Part shown: positions 53,583 through 63,238 of the stretch, in pieces | Numbering within the stretch: the first letter of the stretch is position 1 | Layout of the letters: each line of letters opens with the position of its first letter | Source of the DNA: Spirochaetia bacterium | GTDB taxonomy: Bacteria > Spirochaetota > Leptospiria > Turneriellales > JAOUOS01 | Reading direction: 5' to 3' | Length of the DNA: 64,000 nt | NCBI GenBank assembly: GCA_029880285.1 | Contig: JAOUOS010000013.1 | Span: 1 to 64,000 of the forward strand | Translations under genes and position numbers: made by a program | The notes under the pieces: generated by a model | The model's database searches: none | What the model was told of the DNA's origin: nothing | The model's input: only the letters and a program-made list of their open reading frames with translations

Positions 53583-55193
53583 TTATTTTTTTAATACCGG
53601 TAAATACCAGTAGGCACAAATAAATAAAATAAAAGAGATTATAAAAATATATTCTGCGAAAGTATTATTTTTACTTTCAGGCTGTAAAAAACCAAAAGAA
53701 TAAATAGTATCAACAAACTCTGGGATAACTTTTTTTTCTTTTTTATCATAAAGAATCTTTTTTAAGTTTGAGATAATATCAGATACTGAGTTTATATTTT
53801 CTGCTTCATGAGAAGCATTGTAAACAGATATCCGTTCTTCTTGCTGCATTTCAGATTCAAAAGAAAATTTATTGAATGAGTAGGTACCGTAAAAAGGCAA
53901 CATAAAAAAATCGCGATTTGAAAGCGGGTCAAATTCTTTTAAGATGACAAAAGAGTTAAAATATAAATTAAGATTGTTTTCAATTTTTTTTTGCAAGTAA
54001 AGGGGTTTTTGAATTTCTGCAAGACCGCCTGAAAAAAAAGGAGATACAGCTTTTAAACTTTTAGCGAAAATTTGTATAGCTTTCTCGAGTTCTAATACAG
54101 GAATAAAAATTTCATTTTGAATAGGAGGGATATGCCAAAAAAAAGTATAATGATTTTCGTTTTTATAAAAATTTTCAAAAATAAGAGTTTTATTATTTTC
54201 AAGTTTGTCGGGCCTTTGGTTAGTCATTATTGTAAGCGTCGGTTTTTCTGTTTTAAAATTATTGAATTCGTTTAAAAAAATTAAAAAATCAAAATTCTTA
54301 GATTTCAATGTTCTTAAATTTGTATCTGAATTTATATTCCAAAAAATATTTTTTTCAAGTACATGTGAAAGGCGCCATGTAAGTATATTAAGATTTTTAG
54401 AATAAAAATACCCAAGGGGAACGCCTTTTTGTAAAGATAATAATCCGGTTATTGATTTATATTTGTTTTCAAAAGAATTTGAACTTATTAAGTTTGCTTT
54501 AAAAATAATATTTTGTGGTGATATATTTGAAGGTATAGGAATATCAAAATTAACCCAGCCTGAAAAATTGGCTTTAATATTTATTTTTAGCACTTTGTCA
54601 TTGAATGTTATTAATTCTAAAACAGCTTGTTGTTTTGATTGAATTAAAAATTTTAATGAACATGTATCTCCTAATACGCATGCGGGAGGTATTTTAGAAT
54701 CAAATATGCCTTCAATATTTTTTGTGAAGGGAAGTTTTATTGTAAATTCTTTGTTATTTTCGATGGGTAATGATACATCAGTTATAAATATTCCATTTTT
54801 TTCAGGAGGATGCAAGTACTCAAAACTCAAATTTTCAAGATAACTTTTTTCAAAATTCCAGATTTGTGCATTTAATTTCTGTTTTTTAAAGTCAAAAATA
54901 TTATCATCTGTAATATTAAACTCTTTCTTTAAGTCTTCGATAAGTTTTTTTTTAAATGAAAAATCAGTAAAAATGTTTGAATAACTCATATCTATATATA
55001 ATGAATGTTTATCATTAACAAGATTCTTTTGAATTTTTATATGTAAATTTAGTAATACAATAGCAATTAAAAGAGGCAAAAATCGGGCCCATATTTTTAA
55101 ATGAAAAAAGTTTTTATAAAAAACGGCGCAAAATAAAATAAATAATAACCAAATAATAAAATTTTCAGGTAAGAAATAAGTTTCTTTTACCAT
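53583..55193 (-). CDS. Membrane protein with large extracytoplasmic region, unknown
   Basis: The product (536 residues from ATG 55193) has two membrane helices at the N-terminus (about 10-30 and 35-55) and one at the C-terminus (about 510-530). I start at 55193 because a longer frame overlaps the recN end, whereas this ATG lies 1 nt after the recN stop. The layout resembles BatA/aerotolerance-type proteins (N-terminal helix pair, beta-rich domain, final helix) but no metal site or vWA motif is visible. Translation is likely coupled to recN. Function unknown. Confidence 0.6.
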   Translation of the reverse strand: MVKETYFLPENFIIWLLFILFCAVFYKNFFHLKIWARFLPLLIAIVLLNLHIKIQKNLVNDKHSLYIDMSYSNIFTDFSFKKKLIEDLKKEFNITDDNIFDFKKQKLNAQIWNFEKSYLENLSFEYLHPPEKNGIFITDVSLPIENNKEFTIKLPFTKNIEGIFDSKIPPACVLGDTCSLKFLIQSKQQAVLELITFNDKVLKINIKANFSGWVNFDIPIPSNISPQNIIFKANLISSNSFENKYKSITGLLSLQKGVPLGYFYSKNLNILTWRLSHVLEKNIFWNINSDTNLRTLKSKNFDFLIFLNEFNNFKTEKPTLTIMTNQRPDKLENNKTLIFENFYKNENHYTFFWHIPPIQNEIFIPVLELEKAIQIFAKSLKAVSPFFSGGLAEIQKPLYLQKKIENNLNLYFNSFVILKEFDPLSNRDFFMLPFYGTYSFNKFSFESEMQQEERISVYNASHEAENINSVSDIISNLKKILYDKKEKKVIPEFVDTIYSFGFLQPESKNNTFAEYIFIISFILFICAYWYLPVLKK

Positions 55194-55194
55194 A

Positions 55195-56913
55195 TTAATA
55201 TTTAAGAAGAGTTCTCGCGTGTTGAATAGCTGAATCGGTAATTTCGGAACCTCCAATCATGCGGGCAATTTCTTGAATTCTTTGTTTTTTATTTAATCTA
55301 GTAATTCTTGTACCATACTCAGAATCTTTTGAAACTTTAAAATGTCGCGTATCAGATATATTTAATCCGGCTATTTGATGCAGATGTGTAATAACTATAA
55401 CCTGAGAATTTTGGGCCAAAGAGGCTAATTTGTTTCCTACGGATTCTGCGATTCTACCTCCCACGCCGGCGTCTACTTCATCAAAAAACATGCAAAAAAC
55501 AGGGTCTGAATCTATAATTATTTTTTTAATAGCGAGCATAATTCGGCTCATTTCTCCCCCCGAAGCAATTTTTCGAAGCGGACGAAGCATTTCATTTTCT
55601 CCCGAGGCAATTAAAATTTCAATAATATCAAGTCCGGTTGGATGAATTATATATTTTTTTTCCAGATTTTTTTCGTGAACATAAATTCCAAATTCGCCAA
55701 ACTCCCATTTTATGGAGATTCGAAGGCGGGTGTCTTCCATACCTAAATACGAGAGTTCTTTTTGTACTTTTTCTTCAAGACTTGTCGCGGCTTTTCTGCG
55801 TGCGATAGAAACCTCTTCGGCAAGTTTAATCATTTCATTTTCAATTTCTTTTAATTGATTTCTTATTTTTTGTTCTTCTTCTGAAGAAAGTTCAATACCT
55901 TCATGCTCTCTTTTCGCTTTTTCAAGATAATCTTTTACGTTTGAAATAGTTTTACCGTATTTTCTTGTAAGGTTATGAAGAATGTCTAATCTTTCTCTTG
56001 CAATAGAGAGCTGCTCGGGATCGATCATTATAGAGTCTGCTTTGTGCCTTATTTCACTGGATACGTCTTCTAATAGAAAATAAGATTCTCTAAATGAATT
56101 TAAGGTGTCAGATAATTCTGGGTCAAATTGGCTGTTTTTTTCAAGCAATTTTTCGACTAAAGAAAGCCTTGATAATATGTTATGATCGCCTCTTTGAAGT
56201 TCATTATGAATTTCAGATAAATCTTTTAGTATAGTTTCGGCATGAGATAAAGTTTTTTCTTCGGCTGTTAATTTATCAATTTCTTCATTATCATTTAATT
56301 TAGCGTTTTCAATTTCTTTAATTTCATACATTAAAATTTCTAGCCTTCTGTTTTTCTCTTCTTCAGATAACGAAACACTGGTAAGTTTTTGTTTTAATAT
56401 TTTTCTTTCACTGTGAAGTTTTTGAAGCCGTGAAACTTGATTTTGTAAAAAGGCATATCTGTCTAAAATTTGCTGGTGTGTCGAAGTTTTTAATATATTT
56501 TGATGTTCATTTTGACCATGAATATCAACAAGATATCTGCCAATTTCTTTAAGAAGAGAAATCGAAATTTGGTTTGAATTTATAAAACATCGGCCCCTGC
56601 CTTCTATAGTAATTTCTCTTTTTAAGACAATGAAATCGTCTTCTATACTTAAATTATTTTCTTTAATTAATTGATGTATTAAATTAAATTTATCTTTGCG
56701 GTCAATTTGAAAAGAAGCTTCAACAAAAGATCTAGCGGCTCCTGTTCTTATTAAATCGGTTGTGGCTTTGCTGCCTAAAACCAAACCTAAAGCGCCCAGA
56801 ATTATAGATTTTCCCGCGCCTGTTTCGCCGGTAATAATATTTAAACCGCTGCCAAAAGAAATTCGAACTTCTTTAATTAAAGCAAAATCTTTAATGTATA
56901 ATTCAGATAACAT
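55195..56913 (-). CDS. recN: DNA repair protein RecN
   Basis: The 572-residue SMC-like ATPase has Walker A ITGETGAGKSIILGALG at 27-43, a long coiled coil (about 150-370) and the C-terminal ASGGEMSRIMLA signature with Walker B FFDEVDAGVGG. It organises double-strand break ends. The length matches the family. It lies in a minus-strand row downstream of the Omp85-like gene (5-nt gap). Confidence 0.95.
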   Translation of the reverse strand: MLSELYIKDFALIKEVRISFGSGLNIITGETGAGKSIILGALGLVLGSKATTDLIRTGAARSFVEASFQIDRKDKFNLIHQLIKENNLSIEDDFIVLKREITIEGRGRCFINSNQISISLLKEIGRYLVDIHGQNEHQNILKTSTHQQILDRYAFLQNQVSRLQKLHSERKILKQKLTSVSLSEEEKNRRLEILMYEIKEIENAKLNDNEEIDKLTAEEKTLSHAETILKDLSEIHNELQRGDHNILSRLSLVEKLLEKNSQFDPELSDTLNSFRESYFLLEDVSSEIRHKADSIMIDPEQLSIARERLDILHNLTRKYGKTISNVKDYLEKAKREHEGIELSSEEEQKIRNQLKEIENEMIKLAEEVSIARRKAATSLEEKVQKELSYLGMEDTRLRISIKWEFGEFGIYVHEKNLEKKYIIHPTGLDIIEILIASGENEMLRPLRKIASGGEMSRIMLAIKKIIIDSDPVFCMFFDEVDAGVGGRIAESVGNKLASLAQNSQVIVITHLHQIAGLNISDTRHFKVSKDSEYGTRITRLNKKQRIQEIARMIGGSEITDSAIQHARTLLKY

Positions 56914-56918
56914 TTTTC

Positions 56919-58346
56919 TTAGAATATATGCTCGAAATTCATTGAATAGCTTACGCCTTCTTGAGAAAACCCAACATCAAAAAAAGATACCATAGACTGG
57001 TTCCATGCGGTTCTTAAACCAATACCTTCGCCGTATTTGTATCCTGAGAATTTAAAATTCGATATATTGTCAAAAATTCTTCCTGTATCAAAAAAGGGAA
57101 CAAGAATGAAAGCAAAATTTTGGTTTAAAATATCAATATCAAACATTGTCCAGCGGATTTCAAAATTTAAAAGAGAATGAATATTGCCTATGAATCTGTT
57201 TTGTGTATATCCCCTTAAAGTAGAATAACCTCCCATGCCGCTTTTACTGCCAGAAGTAAAGCTGTAATTATCTAAAGCGTAAAAGGGAGCAGATTTTGAA
57301 ATATACGCAAACACATATCTTGCCGTAAAAACAAGATCGGCAATATTTTCAATAGGTGAATAATAAAAGCGGGGTGAAAAGGTATATTGAAAATAGTTAT
57401 GTTCAGAGCCAATAAGCTTATTTGAAATTTCAAAAACAGTATCTATAAATAATCCATTGTTAGGGTCAGGCTCAAAATCTCTTGTGTCGTAAGCGAATCC
57501 AAATTTTAAAACATTGTTCCATCCGCCATTGCATCCTTTAATTATATTAGCATCACAATCTTCTTTTAATTTAGTTGTACCCATTATCGCGTTTTTTTCT
57601 TCTGTCCCGTCTGCTTTAAAAGCTAAGACTTTTTTTCCTGTATAATCGGTAACAGATATGTTAGCAATATCAAGACCTAAAAAGCCTCTCGTAAAAGCCT
57701 TGTAGATATCCCGTTCCAGAGAAACTTTCATTGATGGTTTTTCTTTTATGTACTGAACATATTTTGAATATGCCGTATTAGTTTCTTCTTGTAGTTCTCT
57801 GATTTTTTCTTTAAAACTTGTATATTTTATGTGAGTATTTCCGTATGGATCTGTTAATGTATTTAGTGTATTTTCGCCGGTGCCAAAATATGTAGCAGCG
57901 ATATTTTTATCAAAGGTAAAGGCAGATTTAATTCTAAATAAAGAACCCATGAAATAGGGAGCTTCATATAGTAATTGATGGTACTGCCATCCGTTTGTTG
58001 TTTGAAAAAATTGACCATAAATTCTGTAGCGGTATGGCGTATAAGCAAAATAGGGATCGTCACGTGTGCCATTGTTATAATATACAAGTCTTAGTCCGTA
58101 GCCAAACCCTTTATCAACATCTAAGCTATAAAGGGGTAAAGGAATTAAATATCCTTTTTCTTTTTTCTTTTTTAAATCTTTTTCTGATATGGGTTTCTTT
58201 AATTCTAAACCTTCAGGTATAGTCGTATTATCTTTATTTGGTTTTTCATTTATTTCTTCTTGGTCTTGAGGTTTTAAATTATCTTGAGAATAAACAGCCG
58301 CGGGAAGACTTATTAAAATAAAAAAAATAATTAGTATGTTTTTCAT
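56919..58346 (-). CDS. Omp85-like outer-membrane protein without POTRA domains
   Basis: I start at ATG 58346, which has a GGTGAT ribosome site 5 nt ahead; another ATG at 58358 is 4 codons earlier. A signal peptide (about 1-21) precedes a lysine/proline-rich linker and a barrel. The barrel shows GGYSTLRGYTQNRFIG, the (V/L)RGY motif of the BamA/TamA L6 loop, FFDTGRIFD, and a C-terminal phenylalanine. POTRA repeats, normal in BamA and TamA, are absent. It therefore resembles the 'surface antigen' Omp85 group with a direct periplasmic linker. Its partners are unknown. Confidence 0.82.
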   Translation of the reverse strand: MKNILIIFFILISLPAAVYSQDNLKPQDQEEINEKPNKDNTTIPEGLELKKPISEKDLKKKKEKGYLIPLPLYSLDVDKGFGYGLRLVYYNNGTRDDPYFAYTPYRYRIYGQFFQTTNGWQYHQLLYEAPYFMGSLFRIKSAFTFDKNIAATYFGTGENTLNTLTDPYGNTHIKYTSFKEKIRELQEETNTAYSKYVQYIKEKPSMKVSLERDIYKAFTRGFLGLDIANISVTDYTGKKVLAFKADGTEEKNAIMGTTKLKEDCDANIIKGCNGGWNNVLKFGFAYDTRDFEPDPNNGLFIDTVFEISNKLIGSEHNYFQYTFSPRFYYSPIENIADLVFTARYVFAYISKSAPFYALDNYSFTSGSKSGMGGYSTLRGYTQNRFIGNIHSLLNFEIRWTMFDIDILNQNFAFILVPFFDTGRIFDNISNFKFSGYKYGEGIGLRTAWNQSMVSFFDVGFSQEGVSYSMNFEHIF

Positions 58347-58362
58347 ATTTATCACCATAGTT

Positions 58363-58962
58363 TTATTCTTTTAAGAGTTCTACTATTCTTTTCGCGGCTT
58401 CATCTGGACTTGTATCTGTAATATCAACAATAGCATGAGCAGATTTTTGATATAGTGGTTTTCTTCTACGTAGAATATCAGTTATATTATTTTGTGAATT
58501 TTCTAAAGAAGGTCTTTGCTTATTATTTTTTAACGTGTGTATTCGTGAAAGCAGTTTGTCGTCATTCATATATAAATAAATTGTAAAAAAATTTGTTTTA
58601 AGAAAATTTGTTTTTTCATCAGAAGACATATGCTCTGAATTTTCAACAATACCTCCCCCCGTATCTAATAAAACGTGACCGTTTATTTCAGATATTTTTT
58701 TTAGTGCGTTTGTTTCAAGTTTTCTAAAATATTCCCAGCCATTTTGATTTACTATAGATTCAATAGAAGATGAATTTTCTTTTTGAATATAGTCATCTAA
58801 AGATATAAGTTCCAAATTCCAATATCGCATAAGGTGTTTCGCAATAGTTGTCTTTCCGGCGCCTCGAAAACCTATCAAAGCAATTTTACTGTATTTTGGA
58901 GTTATTTTTTCAGAATTATTCGGTTTATATTTTTTTCTTATACTCTTTTTTTTATATTTCAT
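58363..58962 (-). CDS. aroK: Shikimate kinase
   Basis: The 199-residue kinase phosphorylates shikimate. Walker A GFRGAGKTTI is at 31-40, then LDDYIQ (shikimate site), GWEYFRKLE and DTGGGIVEN (Walker B region). It is longer than E. coli AroK (173) by a basic N-terminal extension of about 25 residues. The start overlaps the aroE stop by 4 nt. Confidence 0.92.
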   Translation of the reverse strand: MKYKKKSIRKKYKPNNSEKITPKYSKIALIGFRGAGKTTIAKHLMRYWNLELISLDDYIQKENSSSIESIVNQNGWEYFRKLETNALKKISEINGHVLLDTGGGIVENSEHMSSDEKTNFLKTNFFTIYLYMNDDKLLSRIHTLKNNKQRPSLENSQNNITDILRRRKPLYQKSAHAIVDITDTSPDEAAKRIVELLKE

Positions 58963-59879
58963 TTTATTAATAGTTCCTTTTGTAAAGCGCTTTCCATTTC
59001 TTTAAGGGGAGCTGTTTGCCCGGTAAATAATTTAAATTGATGCGCCGCTTGATATAGCAGCATTTTATGTCCGTAGATGATATTAATTTTTTTCTTTTTA
59101 CATAATTTTATGAGGGGGGTTTCTTTGGGATTATAAACAATATCAAATACGGTTTGATGAGAAAATAAATATTCAGAATTTAAAGGAGTTTGATTTTCAA
59201 AAGTATATCCTTTCATGCCAATAGGAGTAGTATTTATAATAAGATCAAATTCTTTAAGTTGACTGGAGTTTGAAAGAACAGTGGTTGACCATCTTTTTAG
59301 ATCTTTTGATTTAAAATTTTGAGTTTTATCGTTATTGAAAAAGTAAAATTCGAGCTTTGGAGACTTTTTTATTAATCTAAGATTTTTTATTAATTGAACC
59401 GCTGATTTATTATTTCTTGATAATATGCCAATTTTTGCGGGCGCTTCTTTTAATAAACTAATACCAATCGCCCGCGCCGAGCCTCCGGAACCGATAATTA
59501 AAACATTTTTACCTTTTATTTCCATTTTTTCTTTAATGGCTTCAACTGCTCCTAGGCCGTCTGTATTATATCCTTCTAATAAACCTGCTTTGTTCCATAA
59601 AACAGTATTTACGGAACCAATTTGTACCGCTAATGAATCTATTTTATCTACAAGCCGCATAACTTTAATTTTATGGGGAATAGTAACTGATACACCATGA
59701 ATATTTAATTTTTTCATAGCGGCTTTAAGGTTTATTAAATTTTTTATGGGAAAAGCTAAATATACGGCGTTAATATTCGCGGCTTGAAAAGCAGTGTTAT
59801 GAATCACGGGTGAAAAAGTATGTCCCAGAGGGTATCCTATAATACCGTAAATTTTCGTTTGCGTGTTAATTTTTATCAT
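58959..59879 (-). CDS. aroE: Shikimate dehydrogenase
   Basis: The 306-residue enzyme reduces 3-dehydroshikimate with NADPH. It has GYPLGHTFSPVIHN (substrate site), VTIPHKIKVM, GSGGSARAIG (NADP loop) and NTTPIGM. Length is a little above the usual 270-290. aroE and aroK overlap by 4 nt, so the shikimate-pathway pair is translated together. No other aro genes are in the window. Confidence 0.94.
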   Translation of the reverse strand: MIKINTQTKIYGIIGYPLGHTFSPVIHNTAFQAANINAVYLAFPIKNLINLKAAMKKLNIHGVSVTIPHKIKVMRLVDKIDSLAVQIGSVNTVLWNKAGLLEGYNTDGLGAVEAIKEKMEIKGKNVLIIGSGGSARAIGISLLKEAPAKIGILSRNNKSAVQLIKNLRLIKKSPKLEFYFFNNDKTQNFKSKDLKRWSTTVLSNSSQLKEFDLIINTTPIGMKGYTFENQTPLNSEYLFSHQTVFDIVYNPKETPLIKLCKKKKINIIYGHKMLLYQAAHQFKLFTGQTAPLKEMESALQKELLIK

Positions 59880-59890
59880 TACAGTTTAAA

Positions 59891-60295
59891 TTAAATATCA
59901 TTACTAAAGTTTGGTTTATTTTTTAAAAATATACTGTAAATAAATTTAAGTTCATGAATTATTTTTGACTCTTCTTTTAAATAATTTGTAAGATAATTAT
60001 ATTCAATCTGGTTAAAGTTATTTTTCATTGTCATAGTAGATGTTCTCTTTATTCCTAAAATATTATCTTCTTGTGCGGCGTAAGCGTATTTTAACCGGCT
60101 TTTTGCTATCCATTCAAAAATATGATTCTTATGTGAAATTTGGAATTTTTCAATTTTTGATTTTTTGTTCTGCAAAAATTTTTCATTTTCCCATAAGTAG
60201 ATATCAATTTGATTTTTATTATCTTGAAAAAATCTGAAAACCTGATTTTTTATTTTTTGTTTTAATGCCTCCTTTTTTATTTCATAAAGCGGCAT
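59891..60295 (-). CDS. Unknown 134-residue protein
   Basis: The product is charged and helical (KKEALKQKIKNQVFRFFQDN, SYLTN-like segments) with no signal peptide and no recognised domain. It sits between the VKOR-DsbA gene (7-nt gap) and aroE (11-nt gap) on the same strand, so it is probably part of that transcript. Nothing more can be said from sequence. Confidence 0.55.
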   Translation of the reverse strand: MPLYEIKKEALKQKIKNQVFRFFQDNKNQIDIYLWENEKFLQNKKSKIEKFQISHKNHIFEWIAKSRLKYAYAAQEDNILGIKRTSTMTMKNNFNQIEYNYLTNYLKEESKIIHELKFIYSIFLKNKPNFSNDI

Positions 60296-60302
60296 ATTGA
60301 AT

Positions 60303-61556
60303 TTAGGGTAAAGATGGTTTCCCTTTTTTTCTTAAAAATTCAGCTTTTACCAACTCTTCAAGAAAAAATCCCACAGGAATAGCAGTTTTCTTGCCATTAA
60401 TGTAAACAGCGGGTGTGCCTGTAATATTTAATTTAAGTGCTTCTGTTATATCTTTTGAGACAATCTTTTTAGGTTCATCACCGGCCATACAGGCATCAAA
60501 TTGATTCATATTTAATCTGATAGCTTTTGCCATGTCACTTAAGTCTTCTTTTCTTACGCCTTTTTTAAGCCATTCATCCTGTTTTATGTAAATTAAATCG
60601 TGCATATCCCAAAACTTTCCCTGTTTTTGGGCGCATACAGAAGCATAGGATAGTTGGCAGGCGCCCTGATGAAGCTGTCTTTTTATTGAAGGATTACATT
60701 CCATATCAAGAGGAAAATGCCGGTAAGCTACAGATATATTTTCATCATGTTTATTTACAACTTCTTTAAGCATACCCCCAACATATTTACAATGAGGACA
60801 CATATAATCGGCAAATTCAGAAACAAATATAGCGGGATTAGCGCCTCCTTTTTTAGGGGCTTCTGAGTCATCTAAGTTGGCAGCAGTTTCTTTTTGAAAG
60901 TTTTTATAGAATATTTCCCATGCTTTACTAATAAGTTTATAAGGATCATTTGATATAGATTCTTTACTTTCATCAGAAGGGGCAGTTTTAGACATAGAAT
61001 AAATCCATCCACCCATAACCGGTATAAAAACAAAAGATAATAAAATAGTATAACTTATTGGAATAGATAGTGATTTAAGATTTGAAAAAGAGGGTATTAA
61101 AGAAATTTTATTTTCTTTTTGAAGTTTTTTTATTTCTAGATACGAAAAAATAAGAATACCCGCTGTAGAAAGATATGTTAATAGACATAGATTGCATAAT
61201 GTTCCCAGACGGGCTATCATATAAATAAATAAAAATATATCTATAATAAAAGCTAAAGCAGATAACCATAAAACAGAAACTATAAATGTCGTCTCTTTTG
61301 TTACTAAATAATATATAAGTGAAAAAAGAATAAGTAAATAAAGCATGAATCCCCATAAAGATAAGGGCAGCCCCGCAAACTCAGAAGCAGTCGACTTATT
61401 GACGACACTGCATCCGCTGTCAGAATCTGTGCCGCATACAGTTTGAACAAACGCAGAGTCAAAATTAGGGTTATTATGGTATTGTACTAATAACGCAGAT
61501 ATTAAGATGCCAAAAAAAGCAAAAAACAGGGCCAGATAAGTTAAATTTTTTTTCAT
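60303..61556 (-). CDS. VKOR-DsbA fusion, disulfide-bond formation
   Basis: The 417-residue protein joins a vitamin K epoxide reductase domain (about 1-185, with about five helices) to a DsbA-like thioredoxin domain (about 236-405). VKOR cysteines are C41 and C49 (CGTDSDSGC) and the quinone-side C121 and C124 (CNLC). The thioredoxin site is CPHC at 253-256, with a cis-proline in GTPAVYING. Such fusions oxidise periplasmic thiols and pass electrons to quinone, replacing DsbB plus DsbA. A strong ribosome site (AAGGAG) precedes the ATG. Confidence 0.93.
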   Translation of the reverse strand: MKKNLTYLALFFAFFGILISALLVQYHNNPNFDSAFVQTVCGTDSDSGCSVVNKSTASEFAGLPLSLWGFMLYLLILFSLIYYLVTKETTFIVSVLWLSALAFIIDIFLFIYMIARLGTLCNLCLLTYLSTAGILIFSYLEIKKLQKENKISLIPSFSNLKSLSIPISYTILLSFVFIPVMGGWIYSMSKTAPSDESKESISNDPYKLISKAWEIFYKNFQKETAANLDDSEAPKKGGANPAIFVSEFADYMCPHCKYVGGMLKEVVNKHDENISVAYRHFPLDMECNPSIKRQLHQGACQLSYASVCAQKQGKFWDMHDLIYIKQDEWLKKGVRKEDLSDMAKAIRLNMNQFDACMAGDEPKKIVSKDITEALKLNITGTPAVYINGKKTAIPVGFFLEELVKAEFLRKKGKPSLP

Positions 61557-61706
61557 TTAGATTTCTCCTTGAAATAGATATATATAATTATTTTTTGTTT
61601 ATATTTTATTTTTAATTTAGTAATGTTCACGTCCAAAAAATGATAAATTAGTTAGGCGTCAACGAATTAAAGCAGGAGATTAAATCAAAAAATTTGAGAT
61701 GAAAAT

Positions 61707-61748
61707 GCGAAAGACACAAAGAAAATGACTGTTCTTTATATCTTTCGC
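61707..61748. repeat. Hairpin with 14 paired bases in the 249-nt gap
   Basis: GCGAAAGA (61707-61714) pairs with TCTTTCGC (61741-61748), and AAAGAA (61718-61723) with TTCTTT (61732-61737) around an internal 3x3 bulge. It lies downstream of the OmpL47-type gene on the minus strand and 151 nt before the VKOR start. A terminator or leader element is possible. Confidence 0.4.
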
Positions 61749-61772
61749 GCGTTAAAACGTTTGTTTATAAAC

Positions 61773-61800
61773 TATTTGTATTTTTTTGTAAATACAAATA
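61773..61800 (-). terminator. Hairpin after the OmpL47-type gene
   Basis: Arms TATTTGTATTT (61773-61783) and AAATACAAATA (61790-61800) are perfect 11-bp complements with a 6-nt loop, 6 nt after the stop codon at 61806. No clear T-run follows on the minus strand, and the AT-rich stem is weak. Confidence 0.35.
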
Positions 61801-61805
61801 AGTTA

Positions 61806-62960
61806 TTATAAATTTCTTTCTCTTTCATTAAGTGTTCTTCCGCTTGCGTCTTTAAATTTTAGATTACTTTTGGGACGATCAAAGTCAAGCCAAAAATAAT
61901 ATTCTCTAACTTCAGAAATATTCCCTACATTGTCTTCGGCTTTTACGCTTATTTGATAAGAATCTGCTTTTTGAAATTTAATAGGTCCCTTGTATTGCAC
62001 AAAATTTTCATCATTAACTTTAATGTATATCGTAGCGACTCCTGAACCGTCAAAAACTCCTATTTTAGGATCAATACCTTTAAAAGCAATTTGATAGTTG
62101 CCGTTTACATAGTAGCCATTCTTTTTATCTTTATCTGGTATAATTAAAATAGCCTTTTCATTAATTTGAAGATTTTTGTTTCTTTTCATCGCGGCAGCTG
62201 GTACGTTTATCCAGTGATCTTTATCAATTTCTATAAGAGGGGGCGTATTATCAACAATAACATTGTATTTTTTAATTTCAGCCAAGTTTCCCACGTTATC
62301 TATTGCCGTATAATAAAATTCATATACACCTTCAATGCCATCGGCTACGCTAAAAAAATTTTTTTCAGAACTTATACCCGTTCCTCGGGGAGCCATTTGG
62401 TCAATAGATATGCCGGCATAGGTTGATCGAATTCCTGAACCCGGTTCGCGGTCTTGCGCAGAGATGTAAAATTTTAATCTTTTTGAGCAGTATAAATAAC
62501 CGTTTTTTTCAAATACTCCTCTATCGGTGCCAATTTCAGTTACAGGCGGTGTGTTATCAACAAAAACCTGATATAAAACAGTTTTCTCTATATTGCCGCT
62601 GTTATCAATGGCTCTATATTGAATTAGCCGGTTACCTTCTTCTTCTAGTCTAAAAGGTTCTTCGTAGATTCTGAATTTTTCACGGTCTATAGCAAATTCA
62701 ACGTGATGTAATCCTGTCTTTGAATCTTCAGCGTCTAACTCAAAAACAACCTCACTATTTACGTAACTAACGTCTCCATCTGAATAGCGTGATGCTCTTC
62801 TTTCATAAAACGGGCTTAAATATTTGTTACTTTTATTTTCTGCCTGTTGGGTAGATGCTGATTTTACATTCTTAGCCGGCGCTGAATATGTTTTCTGCTG
62901 GGCCAAAATAAAACTCCCTGGTATTAAAAATAAAGTAATTAAAGTGATTAGTTTTCCCAT
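61806..62960 (-). CDS. OmpL47-type beta-rich repeat protein, exported
   Basis: The 384-residue protein has a signal peptide (1-20, ending LAQQ). It carries three Ig-like repeats of the OmpL47 type, each with a G.H.VEFAID or similar strand, an IQYRAIDNSGNIE block and the linker VDNTPP, which occurs twice (near 130-140 and 230-240). Leptospira OmpL47 and related proteins carry this repeat; surface and matrix binding has been proposed for them. A clear AAGGAG site precedes the ATG. Localisation to the surface is inference. Confidence 0.75.
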   Translation of the reverse strand: MGKLITLITLFLIPGSFILAQQKTYSAPAKNVKSASTQQAENKSNKYLSPFYERRASRYSDGDVSYVNSEVVFELDAEDSKTGLHHVEFAIDREKFRIYEEPFRLEEEGNRLIQYRAIDNSGNIEKTVLYQVFVDNTPPVTEIGTDRGVFEKNGYLYCSKRLKFYISAQDREPGSGIRSTYAGISIDQMAPRGTGISSEKNFFSVADGIEGVYEFYYTAIDNVGNLAEIKKYNVIVDNTPPLIEIDKDHWINVPAAAMKRNKNLQINEKAILIIPDKDKKNGYYVNGNYQIAFKGIDPKIGVFDGSGVATIYIKVNDENFVQYKGPIKFQKADSYQISVKAEDNVGNISEVREYYFWLDFDRPKSNLKFKDASGRTLNERERNL

Positions 62961-63238
62961 ATTTAATACTCCTTAATATTCGATTTTTTTATTCTCTAAT
63001 TTTTAGCTATCTGCTTTTGTAGAGTGATTACATAATAATAAATATCGCAATAAAGAGACAAAAAAATATTCAATATTGTCGGTTTTTTTTGTAATTTTTG
63101 AAAAAGAAAGTAATAAAGAGATTGATATGATTTTATTTTATATTTATTAAAAATTTGATTTATTAGCTATTATATAATAAATAAAATAAAAAAAAGTTGA
63201 TTTTTCATATGTTCTTTGGTTATTTACCCATGTTCAAT

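Noticed and set aside
55194-55256. Longer start for the membrane protein after recN
   Set aside because: It would overlap recN by over 60 nt; the ATG at 55193 fits a coupled start.
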